In this document: positions 44,210 to 52,214 of the stretch, piece after piece
How the letters are laid out: each line of letters opens with the position of its first letter
Numbering within the stretch: position 1 is the first letter of the stretch
Assembly: GCF_021245725.1 (NCBI RefSeq)
Contig: NZ_JAJGSX010000031.1
Span: 1 to 64,000 of the forward strand
DNA from: Pseudonocardia sp. TRM90224
Lineage (GTDB): Bacteria > Actinomycetota > Actinomycetes > Mycobacteriales > Pseudonocardiaceae
Direction: 5' to 3'
DNA: 64,000 bases
Translations under genes and position numbers: made by a program
The notes under the pieces: model-generated
Told to the model about the DNA's origin: nothing
The model's input: only the letters and a program-made list of their open reading frames with translations
Database searches by the model: none

Positions 44210-45268
44210 GTGAACCGGACAGTGGAATGCAGGCGATTCGCGACGAGCGGCGTCGCCCCCGGCGTCTTGGTGGTGGCGCCGTTCCGTCACCCGGACCGCG
44301 GAACGGTGCGATTCCCCACGGCCTCGGCAGTGGCCGCTGACCTGCGGCGACGCGGCCGGCGCGAGGTACGGGAGCAGTGCGCGGCGATGCTCTGCGGGCC
44401 CCGGCAGTCCAGCGGATGGGTCTTCACAGCGTCCTATCTGGACCGGACCGGACAGGCTGTCGGCATGGGCATCGGCGTCCACCGGGCCGACACCGCCGGC
44501 GTCGCCATGGCGCAGCAGGTGATCGAATCCTGGCGGTCGGCGTGGCGCACCCGCAGGGCCGTGGTCGCCCCCGACGGCGCCTGCTCGGGAAGCGGGTCGT
44601 GCCCGCACGTCGAGATGGCGCAGGCACAGCTCGACGTCTTCACGCAGCGTGGTGATCATGCGGTGGTGATCGGCGGACAGGGACCGGACCGGGTCGGGAC
44701 GACGTCGGTCGGCTCCGTGCGCGCGGTCGCCGAGCTCACGGCCGACCCCGATCGGCTGGCCTATCTGGTGCAACCCGGATTCGTCGCGGAGGACGCCGCT
44801 CCCATCGTCGCGGCCCTGCGATCGCGCTTTCCCCACATCCGTGGCGCCCATCCCGACAACATCTGCTACGGGCCGTCCGATCGGCGGCTTTCGTTGCGAA
44901 TTCTGGCCTCGACCTGCGACATCGTTCTCGTTGTCGGCACCGGCCGGCGCGCCGGCCCACCCGACCCGGACGTCACGGCGATGCCGGGATGGGCGGTGAT
45001 CCACGAGATCACCGACGCGAGCGAACTGCAACCCGAATGGCTCAAACCCGCCGAAAGCGTCGGAGTCGTCGCCAGGGCGGGGTCGGACGCCGGCGTGATC
45101 CAGCAGGTCGTCGACTCCCTTTCCGGTCTCGGCCCGCTTTCCGTGGCGCGCCGTGGCGTCGTCACCGAACTGGTGGCCGGACCACTCAGCCGTCATCATC
45201 TGCACATCGGGGCAGTGCCGGCGCCCACTTCGGAGACTCTCCTGGAATTTGCAACAGCACCTAGTTGA
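44210..45268 (+). CDS. IspH-like protein lacking one domain and catalytic residues
   Basis: A 352-residue relative of the IspH at 38172. Residues about 20-124 align with the N-terminal extension of that protein (e.g. MGIGVHRADTAGVAMAQQVI against FGIAVPADDGAAMQLTTDVM). Where IspH continues from its first Cys for 84 residues to its second, this protein goes from C125 to C131 in GACSGSGSCPHVEMAQ, so domain 1 is gone. The third Cys is kept (C219, DNICYGPSDRR). The HEEVEGT segment has become QGPDRVGTT and TQTT has become VQPG, so reductase activity is unlikely. A different Fe-S or regulatory role is possible. GTG start; the exact start is uncertain. Confidence 0.78.
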   Translation: MNRTVECRRFATSGVAPGVLVVAPFRHPDRGTVRFPTASAVAADLRRRGRREVREQCAAMLCGPRQSSGWVFTASYLDRTGQAVGMGIGVHRADTAGVAMAQQVIESWRSAWRTRRAVVAPDGACSGSGSCPHVEMAQAQLDVFTQRGDHAVVIGGQGPDRVGTTSVGSVRAVAELTADPDRLAYLVQPGFVAEDAAPIVAALRSRFPHIRGAHPDNICYGPSDRRLSLRILASTCDIVLVVGTGRRAGPPDPDVTAMPGWAVIHEITDASELQPEWLKPAESVGVVARAGSDAGVIQQVVDSLSGLGPLSVARRGVVTELVAGPLSRHHLHIGAVPAPTSETLLEFATAPS

Positions 45269-45418
45269 ACAATTCGTTGCTTTTAACCCTTTTTCGGGGT
45301 ACCGGCAACCACCAGCGGGATGCGCGACACGCAGACCTCCGCGGAGGTCGACCAAAGTCGGCGCGGGATCCGTCATCGGTCGGATGCGCGGCACGCGACG
45401 ATCCCGGAAGATGGCGCG

Positions 45419-46663
45419 GTGAGCGCACGGGCGGGCAGCGCAGGGGCGGGCAGCGCAGGGGCCGGCGCAGAGCGGCTCGGTCCGTGGCAGCAGGGCTGGC
45501 GGCTGCTGGCGGCCGCCGCGATCGGCGCCGTGAGCTGGCTGTCGACCGCGGCGCAGCTGCCGGAGGGCACAACGGGGGACGCCGTCGACTGGCTGATCAC
45601 CGGCGACCCGATCGTGGGCGTCGTCTGCCTCGTCGTGGTTGCGTGGCGTCGGCGCTATCCGATCAGCATCGCGGTCGTGGTGGTGGTCATCTCCACGTTC
45701 TCGACGCTGGGCAGTGGGGCGGCGCTGCTGGCCATCTGCTCGCTCGCCACCCGCCGGCGCCCGGTCGAGACCGGCGTCGTCGCGCTGGCCTGCCTGGTAT
45801 CCGCCGTGACCGCCTCCGGCTTCTACCCCCAGCGGGACGGGCCGGCCCCGCTGTGGCTGACAATCGCGATCGCCACGCTCGTGATCGGAATCGCCGTCGC
45901 GGTCGGGTTCGCGGTCGGGGCCCGGAGGCAGGAGCTGCGGTCGCTGCGCCAGCGTGCCGAGATCGCGGAACGGGAGCAGGCGGCGCGCGCGACCGAGGCC
46001 CGGATCACCGAGCGGCACCGGATCGCGCGCGAGATGCACGACGTGCTCGCGCACCGGGTCTCGCTGGTCGCCATGCAGGCCGGGGTGCTCGGCTATCGCC
46101 ACGACCTCCCGGCAGAGCAGGTCTCGGCGCTCGCCCGTGGGGTTGCCGACGGCGCCCACCAGGCCCTCGAGGAGCTCCGTGACGTGCTCGGGGTGCTGCG
46201 GGCCAACCCCGAGGATCCCGAACCGCCGCAGCCGTCGCTCGCCGGTGTCCCCGCGCTCGTCGCCGACGCGAGGGCGATCGGGTTGGACGTGACACTGGAA
46301 GGGTCCGCAGTGCACGGATTTGCACTGGACGGATCTGCGGGCGAGCCGCCCGATCTCATGGCGCGCACGGCCTACCGGATCGTCCAGGAGGGCCTGACCA
46401 ACGCGGGCAAGCACGCCCCCGGAGCGCGGGTGCGGGTCACGGTCGACGGCGCGGCCGGGACGGGGTTGCACGTCGCGGTGCGCGACTCCGGCGGGTCGCA
46501 GGCGTTCCGCCCACCGCCGGAATCCGGGTTCGGGCTGGTCGGACTCGCCGAGCGGGTCGCACTGACCGGCGGCGAGCTGCTGCACGGGCCTGCGGCGGGC
46601 GGCGGCTTCGCGCTCACCGCGCGGCTGCCATGGCCCGCGCGTCCCGCCGGGGCGGACACCTGA
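45419..46663 (+). CDS. NarL-type sensor histidine kinase
   Basis: A 414-residue kinase with about five N-terminal membrane segments, a coiled linker (RQRAEIAEREQAARATEARI), the HisKA_3 site HRIAREMHDVLAHRVSLVAMQ with the phosphorylated His in EMHD, and a HATPase domain (IVQEGLTNAGKHAPGA, FGLVGLAERVALTGGELL). The GTG at 45419 is preferred over an ATG at 45320, as a GGAAG site precedes it and the extra residues are Arg-rich without membrane character. It overlaps the response regulator start (TGATG). Confidence 0.88.
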   Translation: MSARAGSAGAGSAGAGAERLGPWQQGWRLLAAAAIGAVSWLSTAAQLPEGTTGDAVDWLITGDPIVGVVCLVVVAWRRRYPISIAVVVVVISTFSTLGSGAALLAICSLATRRRPVETGVVALACLVSAVTASGFYPQRDGPAPLWLTIAIATLVIGIAVAVGFAVGARRQELRSLRQRAEIAEREQAARATEARITERHRIAREMHDVLAHRVSLVAMQAGVLGYRHDLPAEQVSALARGVADGAHQALEELRDVLGVLRANPEDPEPPQPSLAGVPALVADARAIGLDVTLEGSAVHGFALDGSAGEPPDLMARTAYRIVQEGLTNAGKHAPGARVRVTVDGAAGTGLHVAVRDSGGSQAFRPPPESGFGLVGLAERVALTGGELLHGPAAGGGFALTARLPWPARPAGADT

Positions 46664-47348
46664 TGTCGACCCCCACCCCCGCTTGCGCCCCGGTGCGGAT
46701 CGTGATCGTCGACGACGACCAGCTGGTCCGGTTCGCGCTGCGGCTCGTCGTCGAGGGCGAGCGCGACATGGTCGTCGTCGGCGAGGCCGGCGACGGCGAT
46801 GCCGCGATCGCCGTCGTGCGCGAGACGCGGCCCGACATCGTGCTGATGGACGTCCGGATGCCCAGCCGCGACGGGCTCAGCGCCACCGAGACGATCCTGG
46901 GCGAGCCGAACCCGCCACGGGTGCTGGTGCTGACGACGTTCGACTCCGACGAGACCGTGCTGCGCGCGCTGCGCGTCGGCGCGCTCGGGTTCGTGCTGAA
47001 GGACACGCCGCCGCCGCAGTTGCTGACCGCCGTGCGCTCGGTGGCCGCCGGCACGCCGTCGCTCTCGCCGTCGGCCGTGTCGCGGGTGGTCGCCGCGGCC
47101 TCGGGGCGAACGTCAGCGAGGCGCGTCGGAAGTCGCGCGACGCCGCTCGCCACCGGCTCTCGCCGCTGACCGAACGTGAGCTGGACACCGCGCGGGCGAT
47201 CGCGGAAGGCTTGTCCAACGCCGAGATCGCCGGCAAGCTGCACGTCAGCGTCGCGACCGTGAAGGCGCACACGAGCAGCCTGTTCATGAAGCTCGCGGTC
47301 GGCAACCGGGTGCAGATCGCACTGCTCGTCCGGGAGGCCGAAGGCTGA
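46663..47348 (+). pseudogene. NarL-type response regulator, frameshifted between domains
   Basis: The ATG at 46663 opens a receiver domain (RIVIVDDDQLVRFALRLVV, phosphoacceptor in IVLMDVRMPSRDG, LTTFDS, FVLKDTPPPQ). The frame then ends at 47169 in residues unlike the family. The LuxR HTH (SPLTERELDTARAIAEGLSN, GKLHVSVATVKAHTSSLFMK) is intact in another frame to 47348. Adding one G to the GGGG run at 47103-47106 joins both parts as AASGANVSEARRKS. So one base is missing, by mutation or by sequence error. If real, the kinase upstream has lost its DNA-binding partner. Confidence 0.82.
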
Positions 47349-47350
47349 GT

Positions 47351-47396
47351 TTGACGCAACTCGCTGGTTGCCTTATGGTCGCAACCTCATAGTTGC
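47351..47396 (+). promoter_or_regulatory. Promoter with tandem GCAAC-N6-GTTGC operators
   Basis: Two inverted repeats of the same form, GCAACTCGCTGGTTGC (47356-47371) and GCAACCTCATAGTTGC (47381-47396), have centres 25 bp apart. TTGACG (47351-47356) and TATGGT (47374-47379) with 17 bp between form a plausible -35/-10 pair that the operators overlap. They precede the SRPBCC-ArsR operon, so the ArsR protein is the likely binder and repressor. Confidence 0.65.
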
Positions 47397-47419
47397 TACT
47401 ACTTCGTGCAGAGGTCGCC

Positions 47420-47854
47420 ATGGCATTCCCCGACCGCATCGAGCGGACCGTCGAGATCGAGAACACGCCGGACAAGGTGTGGAGCGCGCTCACCACGGCG
47501 GACGGGCTGGCCAGCTGGTTCGGCCACACCGCGACGATCGACCTGCGGCCCGGCGGGGCAGCCAGCATGTCGTGGCCGGACGGCGCCACCGTCAGCATGC
47601 GCGTGGAACGCGTCGAGGAGCCGACCGTCTTCGGGTTCACCTGGAACATCTACGGGCTGCCCGACGACGACCCGCGACGCACCTACGTCGAGTTCACGCT
47701 CGAACCCGCCGGCGCCGGCACGCGGCTGAGCGTCGTCGAGACCGGGTTCGCCCAGCTCCCCGCCGACGCGCACGACAAGGCGTTCGGCGGCAACGTCGAC
47801 GGGTGGCAGAGGGAGCTGGACGAGCTCGTCGCGTACGTCAACGCCGTTGCCTGA
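47420..47854 (+). CDS. SRPBCC (AHSA1-like) domain protein
   Basis: A 144-residue helix-grip protein: ERTVEIENTPDKVWSALTTADGLASWFG opens it and GTRLSVVETGFAQLPADAH and a C-terminal helix (GWQRELDELVAYVNAV) close it. This family binds hydrophobic ligands and is very often encoded with an ArsR-type regulator, as here with 2 bp between genes. ATG at 47420 follows AGAGG; the longer in-frame ATG at 47393 lies in the operator and is unlikely. Confidence 0.87.
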   Translation: MAFPDRIERTVEIENTPDKVWSALTTADGLASWFGHTATIDLRPGGAASMSWPDGATVSMRVERVEEPTVFGFTWNIYGLPDDDPRRTYVEFTLEPAGAGTRLSVVETGFAQLPADAHDKAFGGNVDGWQRELDELVAYVNAVA

Positions 47855-47856
47855 CG

Positions 47857-48228
47857 ATGCCCGAGCCGATGCCCGAGCCGATGCAGGAGCCGAGGACCCA
47901 GCCGGAGATCGAGTGCGTCGCGGAGCAGGTCTTCGTCGCGCTCGCCGATCCCAGCCGGCGGACGCTGCTGGCCACCCTCGCGTCCGGCGGCCCCGCGACG
48001 GCGACCGACCTCGCCGATCGGCTGCCGATCACCCGGCAGGCGATCGCGAAGCACCTCGCGCTGCTGTCCGAGGCAGGGCTGGTGACCGCCGAGCCGGGTG
48101 AGCGGCGCCGCATCCGCTACCGGCTGCGGTCGGCCCCCATGCAGGTCGCCCAGCAGTTCCTCGCCGCGCTGGCCCGCGACTGGGACGGCCCGCTCGACGC
48201 GCTCAAGGAACGCCTGGGCCGCGCCTGA
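47857..48228 (+). CDS. ArsR family transcriptional regulator
   Basis: A 123-residue winged-helix repressor: VFVALADPSRRTLLATLASGG, TATDLADRLPITRQAIAKHLALLSEAGLV and the wing EPGERRRIRYRL. No metal-binding Cys pair of the ELCV type is present, so it is of the non-metal AHSA1-linked subgroup. It begins with the repeat MPEPMPEPMQEP. Likely autorepressor through the sites at 47356-47396. Its last third is duplicated at 49020-49182. Confidence 0.88.
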   Translation: MPEPMPEPMQEPRTQPEIECVAEQVFVALADPSRRTLLATLASGGPATATDLADRLPITRQAIAKHLALLSEAGLVTAEPGERRRIRYRLRSAPMQVAQQFLAALARDWDGPLDALKERLGRA

Positions 48229-48232
48229 CCCC

Positions 48233-48280
48233 GAAGTTCCCCACCGTTTTGGGCACTTGCGCGCGGATTCGGCGCGCAAG
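48233..48280. repeat. Family C repeat, truncated copy 2
   Basis: Left arm GAAGTTCCCCACCGTTTTGG and the inner hairpin CTTGCGCGC/GCGCGCAAG are present, as in copy 4 (51592-51661), but the right outer arm is missing. Truncation lies next to a transposase remnant. Confidence 0.7.
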
Positions 48281-48289
48281 GGTCCCGCC

Positions 48290-48418
48290 GTGGAGTTCAC
48301 CCACAAGACACCGGCGGTCAAGCGCCGCTCCTGGCTCAACCTGGTCGAACGCCGGTTCGGTGAGTTGACGACCAAGGAGATCCAAGGCAGCACGTACCGC
48401 GGCGCCCGGGCGATCTGA
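48290..48418 (+). pseudogene. IS630-type transposase remnant
   Basis: An open frame of 42 residues contains KRRSWLNLVERRFGELTTK and EIQGSTYRGARAI, which correspond to the C-terminal DDE-transposase segment of IS630-family elements (SWLNxVERWF type). The rest of the gene and any terminal repeats are absent. The remnant sits between the arsR gene and the second Cys-rich peptide gene. Confidence 0.65.
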
Positions 48419-48528
48419 CGACCTCACCGGAAGCGCGCACCGACCCCGTTCACCTGCTCCTTGTTAAGCAGTTCCCACAAATGCTAGCGTCGCTGACGAT
48501 AAGCTGACTGATCCTCCGGGGAGGAATC

Positions 48529-48726
48529 TTGATCCGCGTCGTCGAGAAGGCATCTGATCACATTCTGGCACTGTTCATTCCGCGCGCCACGGCGTCCGCC
48601 GCGGCACCCATGGGCGGCTGGTGGCGCTACTGCGATTGCATCCTCACCGAGCGGCTCGAGCAGTGGTGCGAGAACCTCGGCGGCCAGGTGTACTGCGGCA
48701 ACTGCACCGTCGTCGGGCGCTGCTGA
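48529..48726 (+). CDS. Small Cys-rich peptide with conserved leader (second copy of family)
   Basis: A 65-residue peptide starting with TTG after GGAGG. The first 26 residues (MIRVVEKASDHILALFIPRA, then TASAAA) lack Cys and share the spaced pattern of the peptide at 20958-21167. The tail (GGWWRYCDC ... VYCGNCTVVGRC) has six Cys at 35, 37, 47, 56, 59 and 65 and likewise ends in Cys. A perfect 28-bp palindrome follows 22 bp after the stop. No processing genes adjoin it. Function unknown; see the paired entry for alternatives. Confidence 0.62.
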   Translation: MIRVVEKASDHILALFIPRATASAAAPMGGWWRYCDCILTERLEQWCENLGGQVYCGNCTVVGRC

Positions 48727-48747
48727 GCAGGACGTTCACCACCCGCG

Positions 48748-48775
48748 GTGGGATCGGATGATCATCCGATCCCAC
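48748..48775 (+). terminator. Perfect 28-bp palindrome after the Cys-rich peptide gene
   Basis: Each half is GTGGGATCGGATGA, paired with its exact complement and with no unpaired loop. It lies 22 bp beyond the stop codon at 48726. No T-run follows, so it may act as a transcript-end stabiliser or a factor-assisted terminator. Confidence 0.6.
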
Positions 48776-49019
48776 TGGCGTCCCTTCTCGCGCAGCGATC
48801 CCGATTGGTTGCGCACACACATTTCTTCGTTCGAATTGTCGGTCCGGCACCATCTGCAGCGCAGAAGCCAGCCGCCGCGGACCCGTTCCCACAGCGCATT
48901 CATCGCGGACGTGCCGGAGCGGCTCCCGTTCCACCCGGTCGAGCAGGTCCAGAACTGCCTCGCCGCAGTCGGCGCGCCGGCCCCGCAGAAGAAGATCTTG
49001 TGGAGCCGGTCCTCCCCAG

Positions 49020-49182
49020 CAGGCGATCGCGAAGCACCTGGTGACGGCCGAGCCGGGTGAGCGGCGCCGCATCCGTTACCGGCTGCGGTCGGCCCCCATG
49101 CAGGTCGCCCAGCAGTTCCTCGCCGCACTGGCCCGCGACTGGGACGGCCCGCTCGACGGAACGTCAAGGCGGCGCCTGACCC
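49020..49182 (+). pseudogene. Partial duplicate of the arsR 3' end
   Basis: Nearly identical to 48037-48232, the last third of the arsR gene, but without a start or the HTH, with a 24-base in-frame deletion after GCGATCGCGAAGCACCT and a changed last turn. As in the original, a family C repeat follows directly. The pair brackets about 0.8 kb containing the transposase remnant and the Cys-rich peptide gene. Confidence 0.85.
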
Positions 49183-49252
49183 AACTTCCCCACCGTTTTG
49201 CCAACTTGCACGCCCTCCAGGGTCTGCAGGTTGGCAAAACGGTGGGGAACTT
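49183..49252. repeat. Palindromic interspersed repeat, family C, copy 3
   Basis: Complete copy: outer arms AACTTCCCCACCGTTTTGCC and complement, inner AACTTGCA/TGCAGGTT, loop of about 14 bases. It lies 27 bp before the leader ORF of the MFS gene. Confidence 0.85.
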
Positions 49253-49278
49253 CGGGGTGCAGTGTTAGGTTCGCGATC

Positions 49279-49308
49279 ATGTCCAGCCCCGAGGCTTCCA
49301 GAGGTTAG
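49279..49308 (+). CDS. Leader peptide (uORF) of the MFS exporter gene
   Basis: ATG to TAG encodes MSSPEASRG. A TAGGTT element at 49265-49270 would put the transcription start almost on the ATG, so it may be translated as a leaderless message. Its stop abuts strand 1 of the attenuator stem. Confidence 0.5.
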   Translation: MSSPEASRG

Positions 49309-49404
49309 CCACCGGTCGTCCGGTGGCCAGCCCTAGCGGCGTTCTTCCGCCGCGCCACCGGATCACCGATGCACGGGCTCGGCCCGGACCACCTACGTCC
49401 GGGC
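49309..49404 (+). promoter_or_regulatory. Putative ribosome-controlled attenuator
   Basis: Strand 1 CCACCGG (49309-49315) pairs with strand 2 CCGGTGG (49320-49326). Strand 2 extended (CCGGTGGC, 49320-49327) pairs equally with strand 3 GCCACCGG (49354-49361), enclosing a small hairpin GCGGCG/CGCCGC. A last stem GCCCGGAC/GTCCGGGC (49382-49404) follows. The 1:2 versus 2:3 choice next to a uORF stop is the layout of antibiotic-induced attenuation. Confidence 0.55.
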
Positions 49405-50585
49405 TGTCTTCGCGCGGCCTTCTTGTGTGCCGCGTCCTCGTCGATCCTCGATGTGGCTCTGGAGCCTTGTCATGCCTTTTGTCATCTACGTCCTCGGGCT
49501 GGCCGTCTTCGCCCAAGGGACGTCGGAGTTCATGCTGTCCGGACTCGTGCCGGACATCGCCACCGACATGCACGTGTCCATCCCCACCGCCGGGCTTCTC
49601 ACCTCGGCGTTCGCCATCGGAATGGTCGTCGGCGCACCGCTCGTCGCGATGCTCAGCTTGCGCTGGCCGCGCCGGACGGCGTTGCTGACCTTCCTCGCTG
49701 CGTTCGTGCTCGCGCACGTGGTGGGCGCGATCACGGGCAGTTTCGCGGTGCTGCTCGCGACCCGCGTCGTCGCCGCGGTGAGCTACGCGGGGTTCCTCGC
49801 GATCGGGCTGGCCACGGCGACCGCAATGGTCGCGCCGCACGTCAAGGGGCGCGTGGCCTCGGTGATGCTGAGCGGGGTTACGCTCGCCTGCATCGCGGGC
49901 GTGCCCGCCGGCGCTGCGCTCGGTCAGCTGTGGGGGTGGCGGGCCGTCTTCTGGGCGGTCGCGATCGTCTCTTTGCCGGCGCTCGCCGCGATCGTCATGT
50001 CGGTGCCCGGCGGCGCCCGACCGGCCGGTCCCGGCATCCGCGACGAGCTGCGGGCACTGCTCGACGGCCGCCTCGCCGTCTTGCTGGTGCTCGGCGCGCT
50101 GGTCAACGGCGCGACCTTCAGCGGTTACACCTACCTGGCTCCGCTGATCACCGACGTCAGCGGACTCGGCCCCGGTTGGGTGCCGATCGCGCTTGGCCTG
50201 TTCGGGGTCGGCTCGTTCGTCGGCGTCACTCTCGGCGGGCGACTCGCCGACAGCCGTGCCATGACCACGGTCGCGCTCGGCGCGGTGGCGCTGGTCGCGG
50301 GGTGGCTCGTGCTGGCGCTGACCGCCGGCAGCCCGGCCGCCGCGCTCGTGCTGATGATCGTGCTGGGGACGCTCGCGTTCGGTGTCGGCTCGACGCTGAT
50401 CGGGCAGATCCTCTACGCGGGGTCCGCGGCGCCGACGCTGGCCGGTGCCGCGGCGACGGCGTCGTTCAACGTCGGGGCGACGCTCGGGCCGACCGCCGGC
50501 GGCCTCGCCATCGCGGCCGGGTTCGGTTACCGCTCGCCGGCGGTGGTGGGCGCCGGCCTCATGGCCACGGCCCTCCTGGCGGGGA

Positions 50586-51563
<978 letters not shown>

Positions 51564-51591
51564 CGCCGCATCCTCGCACGCCACCCCACCC

Positions 51592-51661
51592 GAACTTCCC
51601 TACCGTTTTGGGTGGATGCGCGCCGTTTTCGCGCGCAAGTGCCCAAAACGGTGGGGAACTT
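51592..51661. repeat. Palindromic interspersed repeat, family C, copy 4
   Basis: Outer arms as in the other copies (GAACTTCCCTACCGTTTTGG and complement), with the inner GCGCGC-type hairpin of copy 2. It lies between divergent genes, so it cannot be simply a terminator. Confidence 0.82.
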
Positions 51662-51745
51662 GGCCGGGACCGTTCCGTCGAGCGGTGCGGTGGTGTCTGC
51701 ACCGACGTCCGCATCGACGTGGACGTCACCGACCGAGGAGTCCCC

Positions 51746-52120
51746 ATGACCACGACGAGCCCCGCGCTCGACACCGCGCTCGCCTACCACCGCGCCTGGA
51801 CGGGCGCCGACTTCGAGAAGGCGATGACCTACATCGCGCCGGACATCGTGTGCGACGCCCCGGCGGGCCGCATCGAGGGGGCAGCCGCGTTCCGCTCGTT
51901 CATGGGCCCGTTCTCGCAGATCGTCCGGTCCGCGACCATGCTGGCCGCGTTCGGCGACGAGCAGACCGCGCTCGTCATGTACGACACGGCAACCGTGCCC
52001 GTGGCCAGCGCGCCGGGCTGCGAGCACGTGACCGTCGTCGACGGCACGATCACACATATGCGGATCGTGTTCGACCGCGCGCCGTTCGACGCGGCACGCG
52101 CCGCGCGCGAGTCGGGCTGA
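51746..52120 (+). CDS. SnoaL-like (NTF2-fold) protein
   Basis: A 124-residue single-domain protein: ALAYHRAWTGADFEKAMTYIAPDIVCDAPAGRIEG (pieces: YHRAWTGADFEKAMTYI, DAPAGRIEGAAAFRSFM) has the cone-shaped alpha+beta NTF2 pattern, with ITHMRIVFDRAPF at the end. Such proteins bind small molecules or isomerise them; the role cannot be told. ATG with GAGGAG upstream. It is divergent from the sigma factor, whose C-terminal domain has the same fold. Confidence 0.82.
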   Translation: MTTTSPALDTALAYHRAWTGADFEKAMTYIAPDIVCDAPAGRIEGAAAFRSFMGPFSQIVRSATMLAAFGDEQTALVMYDTATVPVASAPGCEHVTVVDGTITHMRIVFDRAPFDAARAARESG

Positions 52121-52150
52121 TCCGGCGGGCGAGTCGGGCCCGGCCGGTGC

Positions 52151-52170
52151 GCGAGTCGGGCCCGACTCGC
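52151..52170 (+). terminator. 20-bp perfect palindrome between SnoaL-like and FadR-type genes
   Basis: GCGAGTCGGGCCCGACTCGC lies 30 bp after the SnoaL-like stop. A direct copy of its first half (GCGAGTCGGGCCCG) precedes it at about 52129-52142, and GCGAGTCGGG also occurs at the gene's own end. It could end transcription; no T-run follows. Confidence 0.5.
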
Positions 52171-52214
52171 CGACCTGAGTCGCGAGGAGTTTCCTCTCAG
52201 GTACCGTCCGGCGC

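Noticed and set aside
48736..49167. Leftward frames across the region after the second Cys-rich peptide
   Set aside because: No motif, and they run through the duplicated arsR tail in antisense; both strands have similar weak frames.
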